Notes: generated by a model from the letters alone, not told the origin. A stretch of 64,000 nucleotides of DNA from Hemerocallis citrina (GCA_017893485.1 CM030367.1:146929767-146993766); one strand, 5' to 3'; counted from the stretch's first letter, positions 1 to 12,416 are shown. Made by a program: numbers and translations.

Positions 1-1019
1 GAAAACACTCTAAACATCCTCCCTCGTACCAGTGATGACGTGATTCATCTCATCAGCATCAGCTTCAGTCAAGGCAAATATTCGCCCCTGCTGGTACAGC
101 TTCTTCCCAACTTGCTACGTAGGTCCACTACGGGTGACGTTCTGCGGCTTTGGGCACTGAGACTTGTAATGTCCCGTCTCACCATAGTTGAAGCAAGTCA
201 CCACAGGAGGTTTCACCCAATTGTTTCCGGGTCTCCCAGCTATGTTGACAGCATTCGCTCCCATTGGTTTGAACCTCTGGGCCGGCGGCTGACCCTTGAA
301 GTTTCCAGAAACTACGGACCTCTTCCCAACATTCCAGTTGGTCCTTCGATTCTGAACCATGTGGAACTGCTCCATGTCTGCCTCAATGGCTGCAGCTCGT
401 TTGACCAGCTTGTCAAACCTCCTGATACCGAGGGGTATCATCCTGGATCTCAGACTGGGCCTCAAACCATGCTTGAACTTTCGAGCCTTCTTCGCCTCGT
501 CCATCACCAGTTCGAGCGCATACCTCGAGAGCTGAGTGAACCTTGTCTCATACTCCCTAACCGACATGCCGCCCTGCTGCAGCGCTAGAAACTCCATGGC
601 CTTCTTCTCCTGGATGTCTGAGGAAAAATAATGACGGCAAAATTCCTCTAAGAATTCATCCCAGCCAAGAACCAAGTCCCCCATCGTCCGCTTCATTGAC
701 TTACACCACACCGCCGCATCCTTCTCGAACTGCAGCACCGCCAACTTCACCTTGCTGCCCTCCGGAGTCTCTAAGACTTCGAAAATAGTCTCTACCTGTT
801 GGATCCAAATGTTAGCTACGTCGGGGTCTGACTTCCCCTCAAACACCGGTGGTTTCATCTGCTTGAATGATTCCATGAGTTTGATTGCTTCGGGTACTGG
901 ATTTGCAGGCACCCTTCCTTGATTCTGATCATGGCAATGGCATTGAGTGTCTGATAGACCCTCGCTAGTTTTGTTTCCAAGTCCAGACCTTTACCATTTC
1001 GAGTTCTTCTTCTAGCCAT
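1..1019 (-). pseudogene. gag: Decayed gag (start of gag-pol) of element A
   Basis: Gag packages retrotransposon RNA into virus-like particles. The frame starts at the ATG at 1019 (MARRRTRNG...) and changes frame near 930, so a one-base indel separates the N-terminus from the main 265-codon frame (912 to 115). The main frame contains the usual retrotransposon gag region (KPPVFEGKSDP, VREYETRF, KFKHGLRP) and a zinc knuckle CFNYGETGHYKSQC in which the first spacing holds two residues as in CCHC. An in-frame TAG occurs near 115. Translation resumes beyond it (GRIFALTEADADE), as expected for the gag-protease linker, and meets another TAG near position 10. This copy is therefore non-coding as it stands. 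The remainder of pol would lie to the left of the window. Confidence 0.85.
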
Positions 1020-1928
1020 ATGCTGATGCAAAATATCCATTAAATTCAAAGTATAAACATGAAATTTTCCATTTCACTGAATTTCAACTTTATACATTCG
1101 AATTTAAAACATTTCTGACATCAAAATGAAAACAATAAGAAGATACAACAGTCTAGTTCCTACGGTTCCTCTTGGCTCCTCGAAGCTCTTCCCGTAGTTC
1201 CTCCACTTCTTCCTTCAGTACATCGGTCATGTTTTTTCTCTTCTCGAGCTCCCAAACACGATGACTGAGAATTGCAATATCATCCTTGCACTTTGCCAAC
1301 TGAGTCTCATTGTAACTCCCGTTTTCATTTTTCCTATTTATATTTTTGATTTCCAATTGTAATCTCGATTATAATTTAAACTCATTTCATTTGTCCCATT
1401 TTGTATTAAATAATATTTAGTCGAATGTTATTTACCAATTCTTCCTCATTTCAATTGCTCATTAAAAATCCACTCGTTGTATGTCTTAATTCGGATTTAT
1501 TTTAGAGTTTGTCTTGCTTCTTTGGGTTGTGAATTGATCCGACTCACTTTGTACCCATAGCCCATTACCCATCTCTTAACGGATCTCTCACCCAAACCCA
1601 CTAACCCACACTACCCCCCAATCTCTCCCTAACAGACTAATCCTATGATTTCTCCCAATCACTCCCCATAACCACAATCTCACTATCCCTAATTATCAGC
1701 TATTGATATCCCGTAACCCCCTCCTTATTACTATATTATTATTATATTAATAATCCCCCTAAAATCTCTCTCCCGTACTCTCTCTCTCTCCCTCTCCTCT
1801 GATTATAACAAACCAGCAAAACGAAGCAAACAAACCCAGCATTATACACTCAAACAAACAAAACAACCCATACTCATCTTCTTCTCTTCCTCCCCTCTCA
1901 CCCCGTCGAACCCACCAAAACCCACCAC

Positions 1929-2243
1929 CACCTCCGCCAGCCACTCGCCGTCGCAATCTTCTTCGCCCTTTCCCCACCGTCGAAGACCCCGCAGCTCCTC
2001 CCTATCTCGCCTCCTCTGTTTCGGAAACGAAACAGAGCTCGCAGCCGCCATAGTCGCCATTTCCCGAACTCTCGACAACCACACCCATCGTCATCGTCAC
2101 TCCGAACCCACTCCACCTCCGCCAGCCACTCGCCGTCGCAATCTTCTTCGCCCTTTCCCCACCGTCGAAGACCCCGCAGCTCCTCCCTATCTCGCCTCCT
2201 CTGTTTCGGAAACGAAACAGAGCTCGCAGTCGCCGCAGTCGCC
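1929..2243. repeat. Duplicated ~130-bp GC-rich block, 185 bp apart
   Basis: The sequence beginning CACCTCCGCCAGCCACTCGC at 1929 recurs almost identically at 2114. Similarity extends through the GAAACGAAACAGAGCTCGCAG stretch. The spacing of 185 bp and high identity indicate a local duplication within the solo LTR. It makes overlapping reading frames look repetitive but I see no supported gene. Confidence 0.85.
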
Positions 2244-3834
2244 TCTCGCCGCGTCGCGCCGCCGTCAGACGTCGTCGCGAACCCCGCCGCAGCGCCACCG
2301 CGTCGCGTCGCCGAAGCCTCGTGCCGTCGTTCTCTCCGTCGCTCTCTGGCTCAGTGAAGAAGGAAGAAGAGGAAGAAGAAGAGGACGATTCGAGCGGGAG
2401 TGAATTCCAACCGTCCGATCGCATCGAGATTCGAGTCCAGCTCTCCGATCTGATCGCTGCTTCGCTGTTTTGCCACAGCGGATCTGATTCCGCTGTTTGC
2501 TGTACGGGCGGGATCCGCTGTATTGGAGCGATCCCATTGGCTGCCTTTTGCTGTTCGCTGTTCGGCGCGTAGCAGATCCTCTTGCTATTTGCTGTTTTGC
2601 CTGGATCGGGTGTGGGAGAATTGTGCTATTTGCTAGCTTTCTTTGCACGGTCTTCGCACGCACTCTTGGGATTGATCCCCGGGATACTGATCCCGTTATT
2701 CCTAAATATTTCGAACCGTCTACAAAGTAAAAGGCAAGTCACTCTTATCGAATGTATTTTTTTTGGTATCATATTCGATAAATATTGTTGAAATTCCGCA
2801 AGTGGATCCTATTTAAAATCGTAAATCGTTATTGTATCAATCGTCGAGATGCCACGGATTTACACGAGCGAATCCAAGTGGTAGTCTCGACATCGTGCCA
2901 TCTTTTGCCTCTAAAGTATAGAAATGTTCATACATCATATAGTTATAGTTATTGATTATAAAAATAAGGAATTGTAGACACATTTCATATCATGAAATTA
3001 AATGACAAATGGCTATAGTAGATTGTAGAAAATTAGTTGATTGTTAATGTGAATGTTATTGCTAATTTGTTGGATTGTGATTATAAAAATGTTAGACATC
3101 ACCTACATTTATACCATGTTCACCTAAGGTTGATTCGCTGCGATTAAGATTAATTAAACTTCAATTTACTATTATTAAATTTTATTTTTATCATTTTCCT
3201 TAAAATGAACCTATAGACTATTCAGAAAATTACGCCTATCTGAACCTTAACATGCTGTTTAGACCTGGAAAACTTCATTAAAATCAGAAACTCCCTGAAA
3301 GTAAATCGTAGCCCCATCTGTCTAGATGTCGATAGACACCAAAACTTTCGAATTCGGAGTTGTACAGCTCCAGTTATGAACCTTTTACCACAGCTGCGCT
3401 GAAATTTCAGATTCACGTACATAACAAGTTAGGCTAATGAATTAAGTGAACCATTAATCATATATAGCCAAGATAAATTTCAGATTTGAAAATAACATGT
3501 TTAGGGTGTTAAAAAGTATTTTTACTGATTTTTATAATATTTATTTACTGTCTTTATAATTAAAATTAGACAACATCTACACCCAGCCAGATTTGGGATT
3601 CTATATTTTATAATGTACAATTGTGTTTATAATGTTATATTTAGTGTATTTAATTGTATATAGTGTATTGCCTGATCTTAGGATTGTTTTGACACATTCT
3701 CTAGCGTCCCCTACTAATTGCATTATTGTATGATAATTGAGTAAAGGAAATAAATCAAAGCCGGGATTAAGGGTTGATTATGGTAGTTGACAATATAGTA
3801 AGTGTACTCGGATGATGGCCAGTGTTTTATCGTT

Positions 3835-4014
3835 ATCGGCAGTGTAAGAAATTACACGTGTCCAGTGTTTATCGGCAGTGTAAGAAATTACACGTGTCCA
3901 GTGTTTATCGGCAGTGTAAGAAATTACACGTGTCCAGTGTTTATCGGCAGTGTAAGAAATTACACGTGTCCAGTGTTTATCGGCAGTGTAAGAAATTACA
4001 CGTGTCCATTGTTT
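3835..4014. repeat. Five tandem 36-bp repeats with a G-box/ABRE-like core
   Basis: Units start at 3835, 3871, 3907, 3943 and 3979, exactly 36 bp apart and nearly identical. Each unit contains GTGTAAGAAATTACAC, a short dyad with 6-bp arms, followed by ACACGTGTCC, which includes a CACGTG G-box and an ACGTGTC core. Because 36 is divisible by 3, the block appears as a repetitive 12-residue ORF, which I consider incidental. Confidence 0.9.
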
Positions 4015-5126
4015 ATCGTTATCGTCATCATACCCAGTACATGAACTATAGAGTCTACCACCTTAATCTAAACGAAATTGATTGTATGCATCGAACCTGT
4101 GGTACGGCACACATGGGACACAGTAGTACGTGCATTAGCTAGGATTTAAAAATGAATAATAGACTTAAGGCCCCATCACATTATCATCGCATATTGTTAT
4201 CTTAATGAATAGTGTTCTCATTATTACTGTCATTATTGGTATTGTTTATCGTTATTTTGGTATACCGTATTTAATGCATATTATACTGTTATCTCATTTA
4301 CACTGTTCAACACCATCGACTGCATCGTTTATTTGAATTCATTGCTATGCCCCTATTTCCATTGTTTCACTGTTTCTCCACTTGCATGTCCACGACTTGC
4401 TCTAAGGACAAATTATTCTTTCTTTTTAGATGAACAAGTAACAGGTGTACAAGGAGAATTTTCAGAAGGCATTGGTGAGCAGTTCCTCTACAATTGGAGC
4501 AGGAATCTCTCGAGTTTTTGGTAAGTTCCTGTATTTCAGATTTGGTTATTGAATTTCATTATCGTTTATGTGATTATGTTTTTCTGCGTGGTTATGATTT
4601 CATTTTTCTTATATTGTTGAGTTAAGACTGGTACAGCTTATGGATGATATGAGTCGGCGTACTTATATCATTCGCTGGGCCTCAGTTATGTGCCTGTGTT
4701 CCCGTATTCCGGGAAGCGGGGCGTGACACTCCAGTAGCCCAATTCTCTCCCGTTGAGTCTCTACCTGCCTCTGAAGAGACACAATGAGATTATTCGAAAC
4801 TGGTTCTTCCTCGTCAGAAGAATCATCAGATGAATCTGGAGGTGGAGTGATCTCTCGGGACTCAGGCCATTCCTCTTCAAATTCTTCAGGATTTTCCTTG
4901 TTTGAATCAGCTTGCCCAGGGTAGTAATCCTCCTCAACGATGTGCCAGTTATCATCTCCAGCTGGGTCGAAGTGGTCTGCCATCTTAGAGGAAGGAGAAG
5001 AAAAGCATAAATCATAGAGCAACACAAATGTAAGTGACATACATTTAAATCTCCAGACTAAACACACGCCTTAATGTCCACTTCTATGATGTCATTCCTT
5101 ATAAATTTGTACTACTTGGAAGCGTG

Positions 5127-5138
5127 GCTCTGATACTA
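5127..5138 (-). other. Primer binding site of element A (initiator tRNA-Met type)
   Basis: On the minus strand just downstream of the 5' LTR the sequence reads AGTATCAGAGCC. This is one base from TGGTATCAGAGCC, the usual complement of the initiator tRNA-Met 3' end. Its place next to the LTR edge fixes the element's orientation. Confidence 0.75.
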
Positions 5139-6704
5139 CTCTATAGCACCCCGAATTCTAAAATACAACTGAATTTGAAGTTCCACGGGATCTTTACACT
5201 TCTTTCGTACAATTTTACAAGGAAATAAAAAACTTTTGTTACATCAGAGTTTACAATTACATTACATATTTACAGCGGAAGCAAATTACAACAATTTACA
5301 TAAACTGAAATGTATAACACTTGAATCATTCTTTAATCAACATGCATTCTTTAGTCTTGTTAACCACTTTATCCTGCATAAAAACTGTGCGCGTCAGTTG
5401 CTTACAACCGACAAAATATTATACACGGCTATCCTCTCTATGCTGAAAACAGTATAACGATTCTCAAATACTTAAACAATCAAAAACTTGATCACAAACA
5501 GAACTCCAAGGGGCTATCCTATAGATGTCGTGTCGTGCGGTGCACTTAGTCCTTAATGCAATTTTTTATATTAGATGACACTAATGCGCACTTGTTCAGA
5601 TTCTATGCATCCCATACTACATAGGTCTGAGGGCAAGCCCTTAACCGTTCTTCATCTTGTAGGGTTCAATCCCTCGTCATGACTTAAACTACTAATGTAA
5701 CTATGATAAGTATCCTAGATGTTTCATGAGTTACGAGCTCATGTCCAGACAGCATGGAGGGGAATCCCACGTCATGTCACGACGCATCGTGAAAAACCTA
5801 TGGACAATTCAGCCTCCGTCATGGGACATGACACCACCCGCAGTCACCAAACACCCCACGAGCGTCGCCTGCAGTACGGACTCCTGGAGACATCCACACC
5901 ATGTCACGACGCTTCGTGAAGAAAGCCTGTGAATACTCTCACACCGTAGCTCCGAGGCCCTCATACTCGTGTTTTTCTCTTATTTTCATCACGTTTTCAC
6001 TATGTATCTAGTCCTTAGTTATTTGAATCATGAACAAAATCAATTCTCTAGAGTCAGCCCTTCCACTATACCGGTCTCAACCATTTATATCACATGACCC
6101 AAATCTTGGTTGTTTCATTTCAAATTTTATCTCAATATATTTTTGTTTGATGCCGATATGAGGCTTAGCTACACTCTAGTTCTCAATTTCAATTCATAAT
6201 CACAATATTTGAGTTCTCATACTCATATAGTTCTTTTTCACAATTAACATGATTTCCATTCTTTCCAATAATTCAATGTTCCAATTCAATTCATAACATT
6301 CTCATTCAACCAAAATAAGTCTTAGTTTCCGTACTATTATTTCTTTTCCTCCAAATTTCAAAAATCATATTACTCATTTACTTTTCAAGGCACACATTAC
6401 CCAAAATAATAACAAAATTCTTAATGAAACACACTCCAAGTTCTTTTTACACAAAATCTCCTTTTATAAATCTAGCATAACTCAAAAAGTCACTTTTATA
6501 CTTGTACTTGTGCAAAATATCGATTTTGTAAGGTTCTACTCAATTTTTCCTCTCATGCTATTTAAATCAAATCGAAATAGTGTACAATTATTTTTCATGA
6601 AGTCTACATATTTTTATAACAATTATAGGACTTTTTCCAAAATTTTAAAGTCACAAATCACCAAAAAAAACTTTAAAAGACCAAAAGTTTTCAATTTGCT
6701 GAGT

Positions 6705-6945
6705 TCGGGTTTCGAACCAGCGACCACAGACAAAGCCAGCGCACACACTAACCAAAGGGACAAAGCGCAATCACGTCACAAAGACGGTTTGGATTCATTT
6801 GAGTCCAATCTCGAGTTCGGATTTTTCCAAAACAAAATAAAATGAAAAAGTCTCTTGTTCGGTTTCGAACCTGAGACCAAGGCCAGAACCCACGCTACAG
6901 TAAGCGCACCCAACACACCCACTAACCGATTAGGCTAAGTGGCCA
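6705..6945 (-). other. Two tandem tRNA-like (box A/box B) modules in LTR A
   Basis: On the minus strand there are two consecutive pairs of pol III-type boxes. Module 1 has a box-A-like stretch around 6765-6748 (TCCCTTTGGTTAG) and a box-B-like GGTTCGAAACC at 6718-6708. Module 2 has box-A-like TAGCCTAATCGGTTAG near 6938-6923 and GGTTCGAAACC at 6871-6861. The equivalent positions in the second LTR copy (56722-56950) keep both pairs. No complete tRNA cloverleaf is claimed; this may be a SINE-derived or tRNA-derived segment. Confidence 0.5.
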
Positions 6946-7864
6946 ACTGATATGAATTGGGTTTTTGGGGGTTTTGATCTTAGTTTCGGTTCATTTGAAC
7001 TTTTTATGAAAAGTAACTAATTTTAATTTCGTTTCTTCTCTATTTTCTTTCAAAAATTCCAGAACATAACTTTTATACATTTCTAACATGTCACTAAATT
7101 AAATCTTGATTTTTGACATAAAAACATCACTTTTTCTATTTGACTACAAATTTGTCTATAATTTCAAGTATGTACAACCAAAGTCATTTCTTTTGTAAAT
7201 TGACATTCAAACTTCTCGTATTTCCTTCTTATCATGACTATTAATATTACTTAATTATTTCAGTAACAAAAATCCCTTTTTTCTCATTTTTAACCATTGA
7301 AATAGCAAATTCACCACTAAGCATGATTAACATTTCAATCCAATTAATCATACAATCATGTCACCTTGGTATAGCACAAATCATCAATTAAAGCATGGTA
7401 GAAATGTCAAAATTAAACTAACTATCAAAATTTGCAACTAATTATCATTCTTTTCACACACAATCAAGCATTCTAATTTGTCTTAAACATATGGCTAGAA
7501 TAACTATGTCTCTTTTCAAATGCATCAACCATACTCTAGCATGAATCTAGTTAGAAGTGTAAGAGAATCACCCACCTTTGATGGAGAGAAAAACAAACAA
7601 ACTCCTAATGATCTCCTACAACGATCGAGTGAAGCCGTCTCCTCCTAAATCAAGCCACCAAAAAGCTTCCCCTCCTAATGATGCCGCAACCCGAGCCTTG
7701 CCTCCCCTAGTGTAGTCCGGCCTCCTCCTTGGATGAAGAACAAAATACCACACAATCTCACAACTCCTCAATCTTTTGTCTCACTTAAATTACTTCTCTT
7801 TCTTTTCTTTCTATTCTTTACTTTCAAAAATTCTAAGTGTGAGAATGAAGAGTATAGGGAGGGC

Positions 7865-7872
7865 TATTTATA
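7865..7872 (-). promoter_or_regulatory. TATA box of LTR A
   Basis: The minus strand reads TATAAATA here, in a consistent context in both family A LTRs (second copy at 57887-57894). It is the likely LTR promoter directing transcription leftward into gag. Confidence 0.55.
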
Positions 7873-8395
7873 CAATTTTTTGAGGTGAATGTAGGGCTAG
7901 GATGTTTAAAGATCAATGGTCTAGATGAACTAGAAAGTTATAAAAACTACCCATGATACACAACCACCTCTCCACCACTTTCATCTCTCCCACATCCCTC
8001 CATCACAATCCGGCCTAGGAAAAGGTGTGCAATGCACACCCTAGTGCTTGCACGTGCCACCTAGTACCCCCTCCTTACAAGTGTACATGTACATAAAAAT
8101 TTATTTGTTCATGACAAGAGTCTATAATACAAGTTAAATTGTTTTAAAAGAGAAATAAGTTAAATGGACTCACTAATGGGCCAATTTAACCATGGGTTTA
8201 AATAATTAAAATAATTAATTAATAAAGAGGGCTTAAAAGACAATTTGGGCTTTAGATTTTAATTAGGCTTTAAAAGAAAATAATTTTGGAAAAATAAAGG
8301 AGAACAAATACTATAAAAATATTTTATACGAAAAATCATACGTGCAAAATATGGAAAATCATAAACATCTCATAAATCAAATCTAGGGTATTACA

Positions 8396-8751
8396 GTTTC
8401 TATATGGTATCAGAGCTTAAAACATAGATCAAATCAAAGCTTCACATTTGAAAAACCCAAATCCTATCTTATAGCCATGAAAAAGAAAATTAACATACCC
8501 GATCCCGAATCCATCTCGACCTCCACACCTCAACGACCCGCCGTCGTCATCTCCACTTTGACGTCGTCCTCCCACCGGCATCTTGTCCATGTCGGTGCCG
8601 TCTCCCGCCGGCCATTTGCTATCTTGCATTAATTTGAGGTTAAGTATTATCTATTTAGGAATCTAGAATAGGAAGAGTTAGTTGTTGTGTACACATATCT
8701 TTATCAGCTATATATACTGATGAATGAATTCACAAACACCATAACCATCCT
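8396..8751 (+). other. Retroelement leader remnant with a tRNA-Met-type PBS
   Basis: Immediately after LTR A the plus strand reads TTTCTATATGGTATCAGAGC, an LTR-end-to-PBS junction as found in many plant Ty1/copia elements. About 50 bp later a short frame opens at the ATG near 8478. The sequence at about 8640-8745 resembles the AT-rich tail of a copia LTR. The remnant is too short for a firm family call. Element A inserted at its LTR/PBS border. Confidence 0.45.
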
Positions 8752-9336
8752 CGTAACGCCCCGAATTTCCTATATGGAGAATTCGAGACACGAGCCAAGA
8801 CCTTTACCTTCAATTAGCCAAAATATACAAAAAAGCAGGAAAATTTAAAACTTTTTATTCAACATAATATCTTACAAGCTGAGTGTTACAATGATTTCAA
8901 TAAATTACATCATATTATACATGAAAAATAAATGAACACGGGGCTCTTTACTTGGACGCTATGCCTTGTCTAGAATTCTCCCAGATCAGTGGACCTGCAT
9001 CCTCGACCTAATTGAGTGGGGATGTCAGTACATATACTGACGCTTAAACACTGGTAACAAGCAGCGGAATTCTCAATTTTATACAAATATATTTGAGCAT
9101 GGTAAAATGTGCAGGTGTAGTTTAAGTGTTCGTGGGCGTTATGACTTAGAATCTAATGCAAAGTCAACTAAGGCTAGGATGCACTCATTCTAATGCAAGC
9201 GAGACTCTAGAACCGTATGCATCCCAAAGCTACATACGTCCATATCAAGTTGTTCTCCATATTTAGGGATTTGAACCCGCGTTATGAATTCTGCTTTTGT
9301 ACTCAACCTATTTCTGAGAGATATAACGTGACTGAT
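8752..9336 (-). repeat. Left part of LTR remnant C
   Basis: The segment begins CGTAACGCCCCGAATTT, a mutated TGTAACGCCCCG terminus of the type seen in gypsy LTRs. It runs into the CTGAT duplication of element B, so element B inserted into it; its continuation is at 35340. No ORF with recognisable similarity is present. Confidence 0.5.
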
Positions 9337-12300
9337 TGTCACGCCCTGCTTCCCAAAAATACGGAATATGAGTGCATAACATTGGCCCAGCAAATGATTT
9401 TTATCATTCATAAGCTGTAGGATCGACTCAGCATCATAGCAAGAAATATAACAAGATATACACAACCACGCATGTATGAATAATTTATTAATCAACAAGA
9501 AACAATTGAAATAAATATAATTATCCTAATAGTTTCAAGATCTGGAACAAAAGATAAAACTCCGGACTATAAGCCCGTTACAAGATTTAAGTAACAAAAG
9601 AAATAAATAATTCAAAAACAAAATATTTTAAAGCAAGTCTTCTCTCCAAGCGAAGTCTAGAACGTATGCTCACCAATTCCAGCAGGCAATTCGTCTCCAA
9701 AGTGTATATATAAATATAAAAGGAAAAAAATAGATAAAACAAGACAAATACCTTTAGTATAGGTTAGGGCCGCAAGTAGTACAAGCAAGGGCATGAAAAT
9801 AGATGCAAGAAAACTTGAAACAAGATCTGGAATCAAGAATGTATAACATGATATAATAGCAATGCAACAAGTAGCTAGCAAGAAAAATAACTCAAGTGAC
9901 AAGATTTTGGTAACAAGTACAAGTAGTGGAACAAGTAACAAGTGAGCATGTAGTTGTATCAAGTATCAAGTAACAAGTATCACGTACAAGTGTCAAATAA
10001 CAAGTAACAAGTATCAAGTAACAAGTCTCAAGTAAAAAGTCTCAGGTAGGATATCAAGTGTGTACAAGTAACAAGTTAATCTTAAGTCTAATGTTTAATT
10101 CTATCTAGGTAGCACTTCATGCATCCATATTTTTACTATATGGTACAATCAGTTACGTTTAGTCCTAGTGATGGAGTTTATAGGGCGGTGAACTCAGGTA
10201 TTAACTATCAAGCAAGCCATGCTCATGAATCGAGTAATTATATAACTAGTTCATGTGTCAGGTCATAACAAGACAAGTCATGAATCAAATATATACTAGT
10301 TCATGAATTAAATAATATACTAGTTCATGAATCGAATAATAATATACTAGTTCATGAATCAAATAATATACTAGTTCATGAACCGAATAATAATATAACT
10401 AGTTCATGAAGCATGTATCAAGTGGGAAACACGGGTCTCCTTCCGAGTACATTTACCCATATTGTCCACTACTATGGTCTTTCCCACAAACCCCGGCTTA
10501 TTATTTATTATTATCATCAAACAAGCATGAAAGTGTGCGAAACAGGTCAAGTAACATGATCAAGAACATGGGACAAGTTTAAGATAATTATAAAGCATAT
10601 TCAAGGGTCAACATAAATTAAGATTATCAAGAACTACGAGAATTGCAATTCTGGACAGTATGACGTTGCTGCACCAAAACTGTGATTCCCGTTGCTACAA
10701 GATAGCAAATGTAGATCTGTCAGAAGGCTTAGAAACTATATTCTTGCCCGATTCCAATGCATATAATTACGACACATAAAAATTGTAATAATTGATGTCA
10801 AAATAGCCAACTATACAGCATTTGTGTTCAGCCAGAATTTGTAAAATTGAGTTTGTACATATGAAATAGGGTTGAAACATCATTAGTTAATTCTGAGAAA
10901 ATTAGGGAATGTTCTCTAGTGTGTCCACTATCAGAATGTAAAATTTCAATTCATTTACTTACTGGTAGCATAGTTAAAATAATTATAAACCAAAGTGGTG
11001 GAGCAGTTTTTATGAATCTGTGATTACAGACACAGCAGTAGTAAAATAGAGATATCTCCTAAACCGTAACTCGAAATTCGAAAATTCTGAATGTTATTGG
11101 CAACTAGACACTTGGGGCTACATTTCATATTCAGGACTCAAGTTCCGATTCTAGTTTTATCGGGGTCGAAACAGCAAGCCAAGACAGAACAGAAACCAAA
11201 TAAAACACTTTTTATATGAAATAAATCAAAATTTTACTAGTTGTGAACAAGTGTATCAACGGAGGGTTATGACTCTTAGATCATGTGATAGATAAGGCGA
11301 AACATGAGATCATCAATGACAAATAAAAAGGAGTCACATTTACAATCTACTTGCAGTATTTTCAAGGAAAAGCTTGTACTAGAAAACGAAATGTACAAGA
11401 AGATACTTTCCTGTTAGAAGACGATGAATCCAATGAAAGAATAACGGGAATGGATCCCGGGCACGAACACAAGCTAACGAATGGATCACAAACCAATCAC
11501 GAACACACGAACATCAAATCTGGATGAGATGATCACGATCACGATCGGATGGCCAAGGTCAAGAGATCAAGATCAAGATGATTCGATCAGATCAGATCCA
11601 ATCAGATAGTCCAGATCTAGGTGATCAAGATCAGATGACGGAGATCATGATGATCAAGATGATCAAGTTGATCGGATGGCTTTGGATCCACATGATCAAA
11701 ACCAATATAAAATGGCAACCTATCAAGAACAGCCAGGGAGAACAAAGTGTGCACTGCGGTCGGCACAGGGCAGCAAGGCAGCGGCCGGTGGTCGATGCAT
11801 AGGGGCAGCACCGGAGAGGGCAGCAAGAGACAGGCGGCGGCGCATGGGGTAGCTACGGCTGGGAACAGATGTCGCAGTCGCTGCTGCGATGGGAGGTCGC
11901 GACAGGGAGGTGCTGCGTCGCTGCGGTCGAGGGAGGAGGCACACAGGGAGGAGAAGGGCGCTCGGGGGTGCAGTTGCTGGCACAAGCTGGCAGAGGACGG
12001 CAGGCTGAACGGGGTGACGGCGTTATCATGTTATCGAAGGGTGGTGACTAGCGTCGAGGCAGCTGGCGACAAGAGGTCGCGAGGGCGGCTTGCGGTATGG
12101 TGTTGTCGCGACTGGCTGTTGACGCAGTGAGGGGAGGCAGGGGGGCTGTCATGACTGCGGGCTACTACTACGAGATCGCAACAGGCTGAGGGGATGACCA
12201 GGCGCTGGTGTGAGGCATCTGGGCGACTACGAGGGCGAAGGAGTAGTTGCGGAGGATAGGTAATGGTCGGGATGCATACAGGGGGTGAGGGAACGAGGTT

Positions 12301-12408
12301 GGGGATAAGGAGAGAAATGAGTGGGAAAGATGATGAAGGGATTTAGGCGGTTGGGTTAAAACAGTGATAGGGGTTTTAGGGTTAATTTAGGTTAATTAGG
12401 TTATATAG

Positions 12409-12416
12409 TATTTATA
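12409..12416 (-). promoter_or_regulatory. TATA box of LTR B (left copy)
   Basis: The minus strand reads TATAAATA, conserved at 34725-34718 in the other LTR. Transcription from it would run leftward through the GC-rich block. Confidence 0.5.

Larger units (their letters stand above)
1311..4728 (+). mobile_element. Solo LTR (family B', related to the LARD LTR) inside element A
   Basis: The block begins TGTAACTCCC and ends GGGGCGTGACA, and sits within the upstream ORF of element A. The flanks CTCAT (1306-1310) and CTCCA (4729-4733) look like a 5-bp duplication with two later mutations. The right end is clearly related to the TGTCACGC terminus of element B at 9337 and 31603, including the stretch CAGCTTATG...ATTCGCTGGGCC. 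It contains no PBS, PPT or gag/pol, so it is a solo LTR formed by recombination. It carries a GC-rich duplicated block (1929-2243) and five 36-bp repeats (3835-4014). Other open frames inside it look incidental. Confidence 0.8.
1153..4983 (-). pseudogene. Extra ORF upstream of gag in element A, split by a solo LTR
   Basis: A short protein-coding frame lies between the PBS and gag. It runs 4983 to 4729 (85 codons), is interrupted by the solo LTR at 1311-4728, and resumes at 1305 to 1153 (50 codons plus stop). Removing the insertion and one copy of the target duplication joins the two parts in frame. The N-terminal half is very acidic (EEFEEEWPESRE, DSSDDSSDEEEP). The C-terminal half has heptad-like leucine/isoleucine spacing suggestive of a coiled coil and ends in a basic tail (AKRNRRN). 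I do not recognise the family. The coding continuity across the insertion suggests it was a real ORF when the solo LTR arrived. Confidence 0.65.
1..8395 (-). mobile_element. LTR retrotransposon A (Ty3/gypsy chromovirus-like), 5' part only
   Basis: This is the 5' portion of a minus-strand LTR retrotransposon that continues past the left edge of the window. Reading on the minus strand the order is 5' LTR (8395 to 5142), primer binding site (about 5138 to 5127), an upstream ORF starting at 4983, then gag (1019 to 115) and the beginning of a pol-like reading frame. The gag has a CCHC zinc knuckle and resembles chromovirus (Tekay-type) gag. A 3.4 kb solo LTR interrupts the upstream ORF. The right flank after the LTR begins GTTTC, the expected target duplication, but its partner lies outside the window. 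Assignment to chromoviruses is from gag resemblance only, because no pol domain is in view. Confidence 0.85.
5142..8395 (-). repeat. 5' LTR of element A (family A, 3.25 kb)
   Basis: The left terminus TATAGCACCCCGAATT is a mutated form of the TGTAACACCCCGAATT seen at 55120, and the right terminus is GGGTATTACA. The same sequence recurs as a solo LTR at 55120-58435, so these ends are supported by two copies. A minus-strand TATA box (7872 to 7865) and two tRNA-like pol III modules (6705-6945) lie inside. No protein-coding gene is supported in these 3.2 kb; short open frames are not conserved in a meaningful way. Confidence 0.85.

Noticed and set aside
3802..4142. Repetitive ORFs with IGSVRNYTCPVF or YRQCKKLHVSS units
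   Set aside because: By-products of the 36-bp tandem repeats, open in two frames.
5697..5932. Open frames shared by the two family A LTRs near 5719 and 55697
   Set aside because: Both frames are short, run antisense to the LTR and differ by indels; LTR homology explains the sharing.
11747..12130. Long open frames in GC-rich part of LTR B (also 34059-34676)
   Set aside because: They overlap on both strands, carry no domain signature and shift frame between the two LTR copies; base composition explains them.
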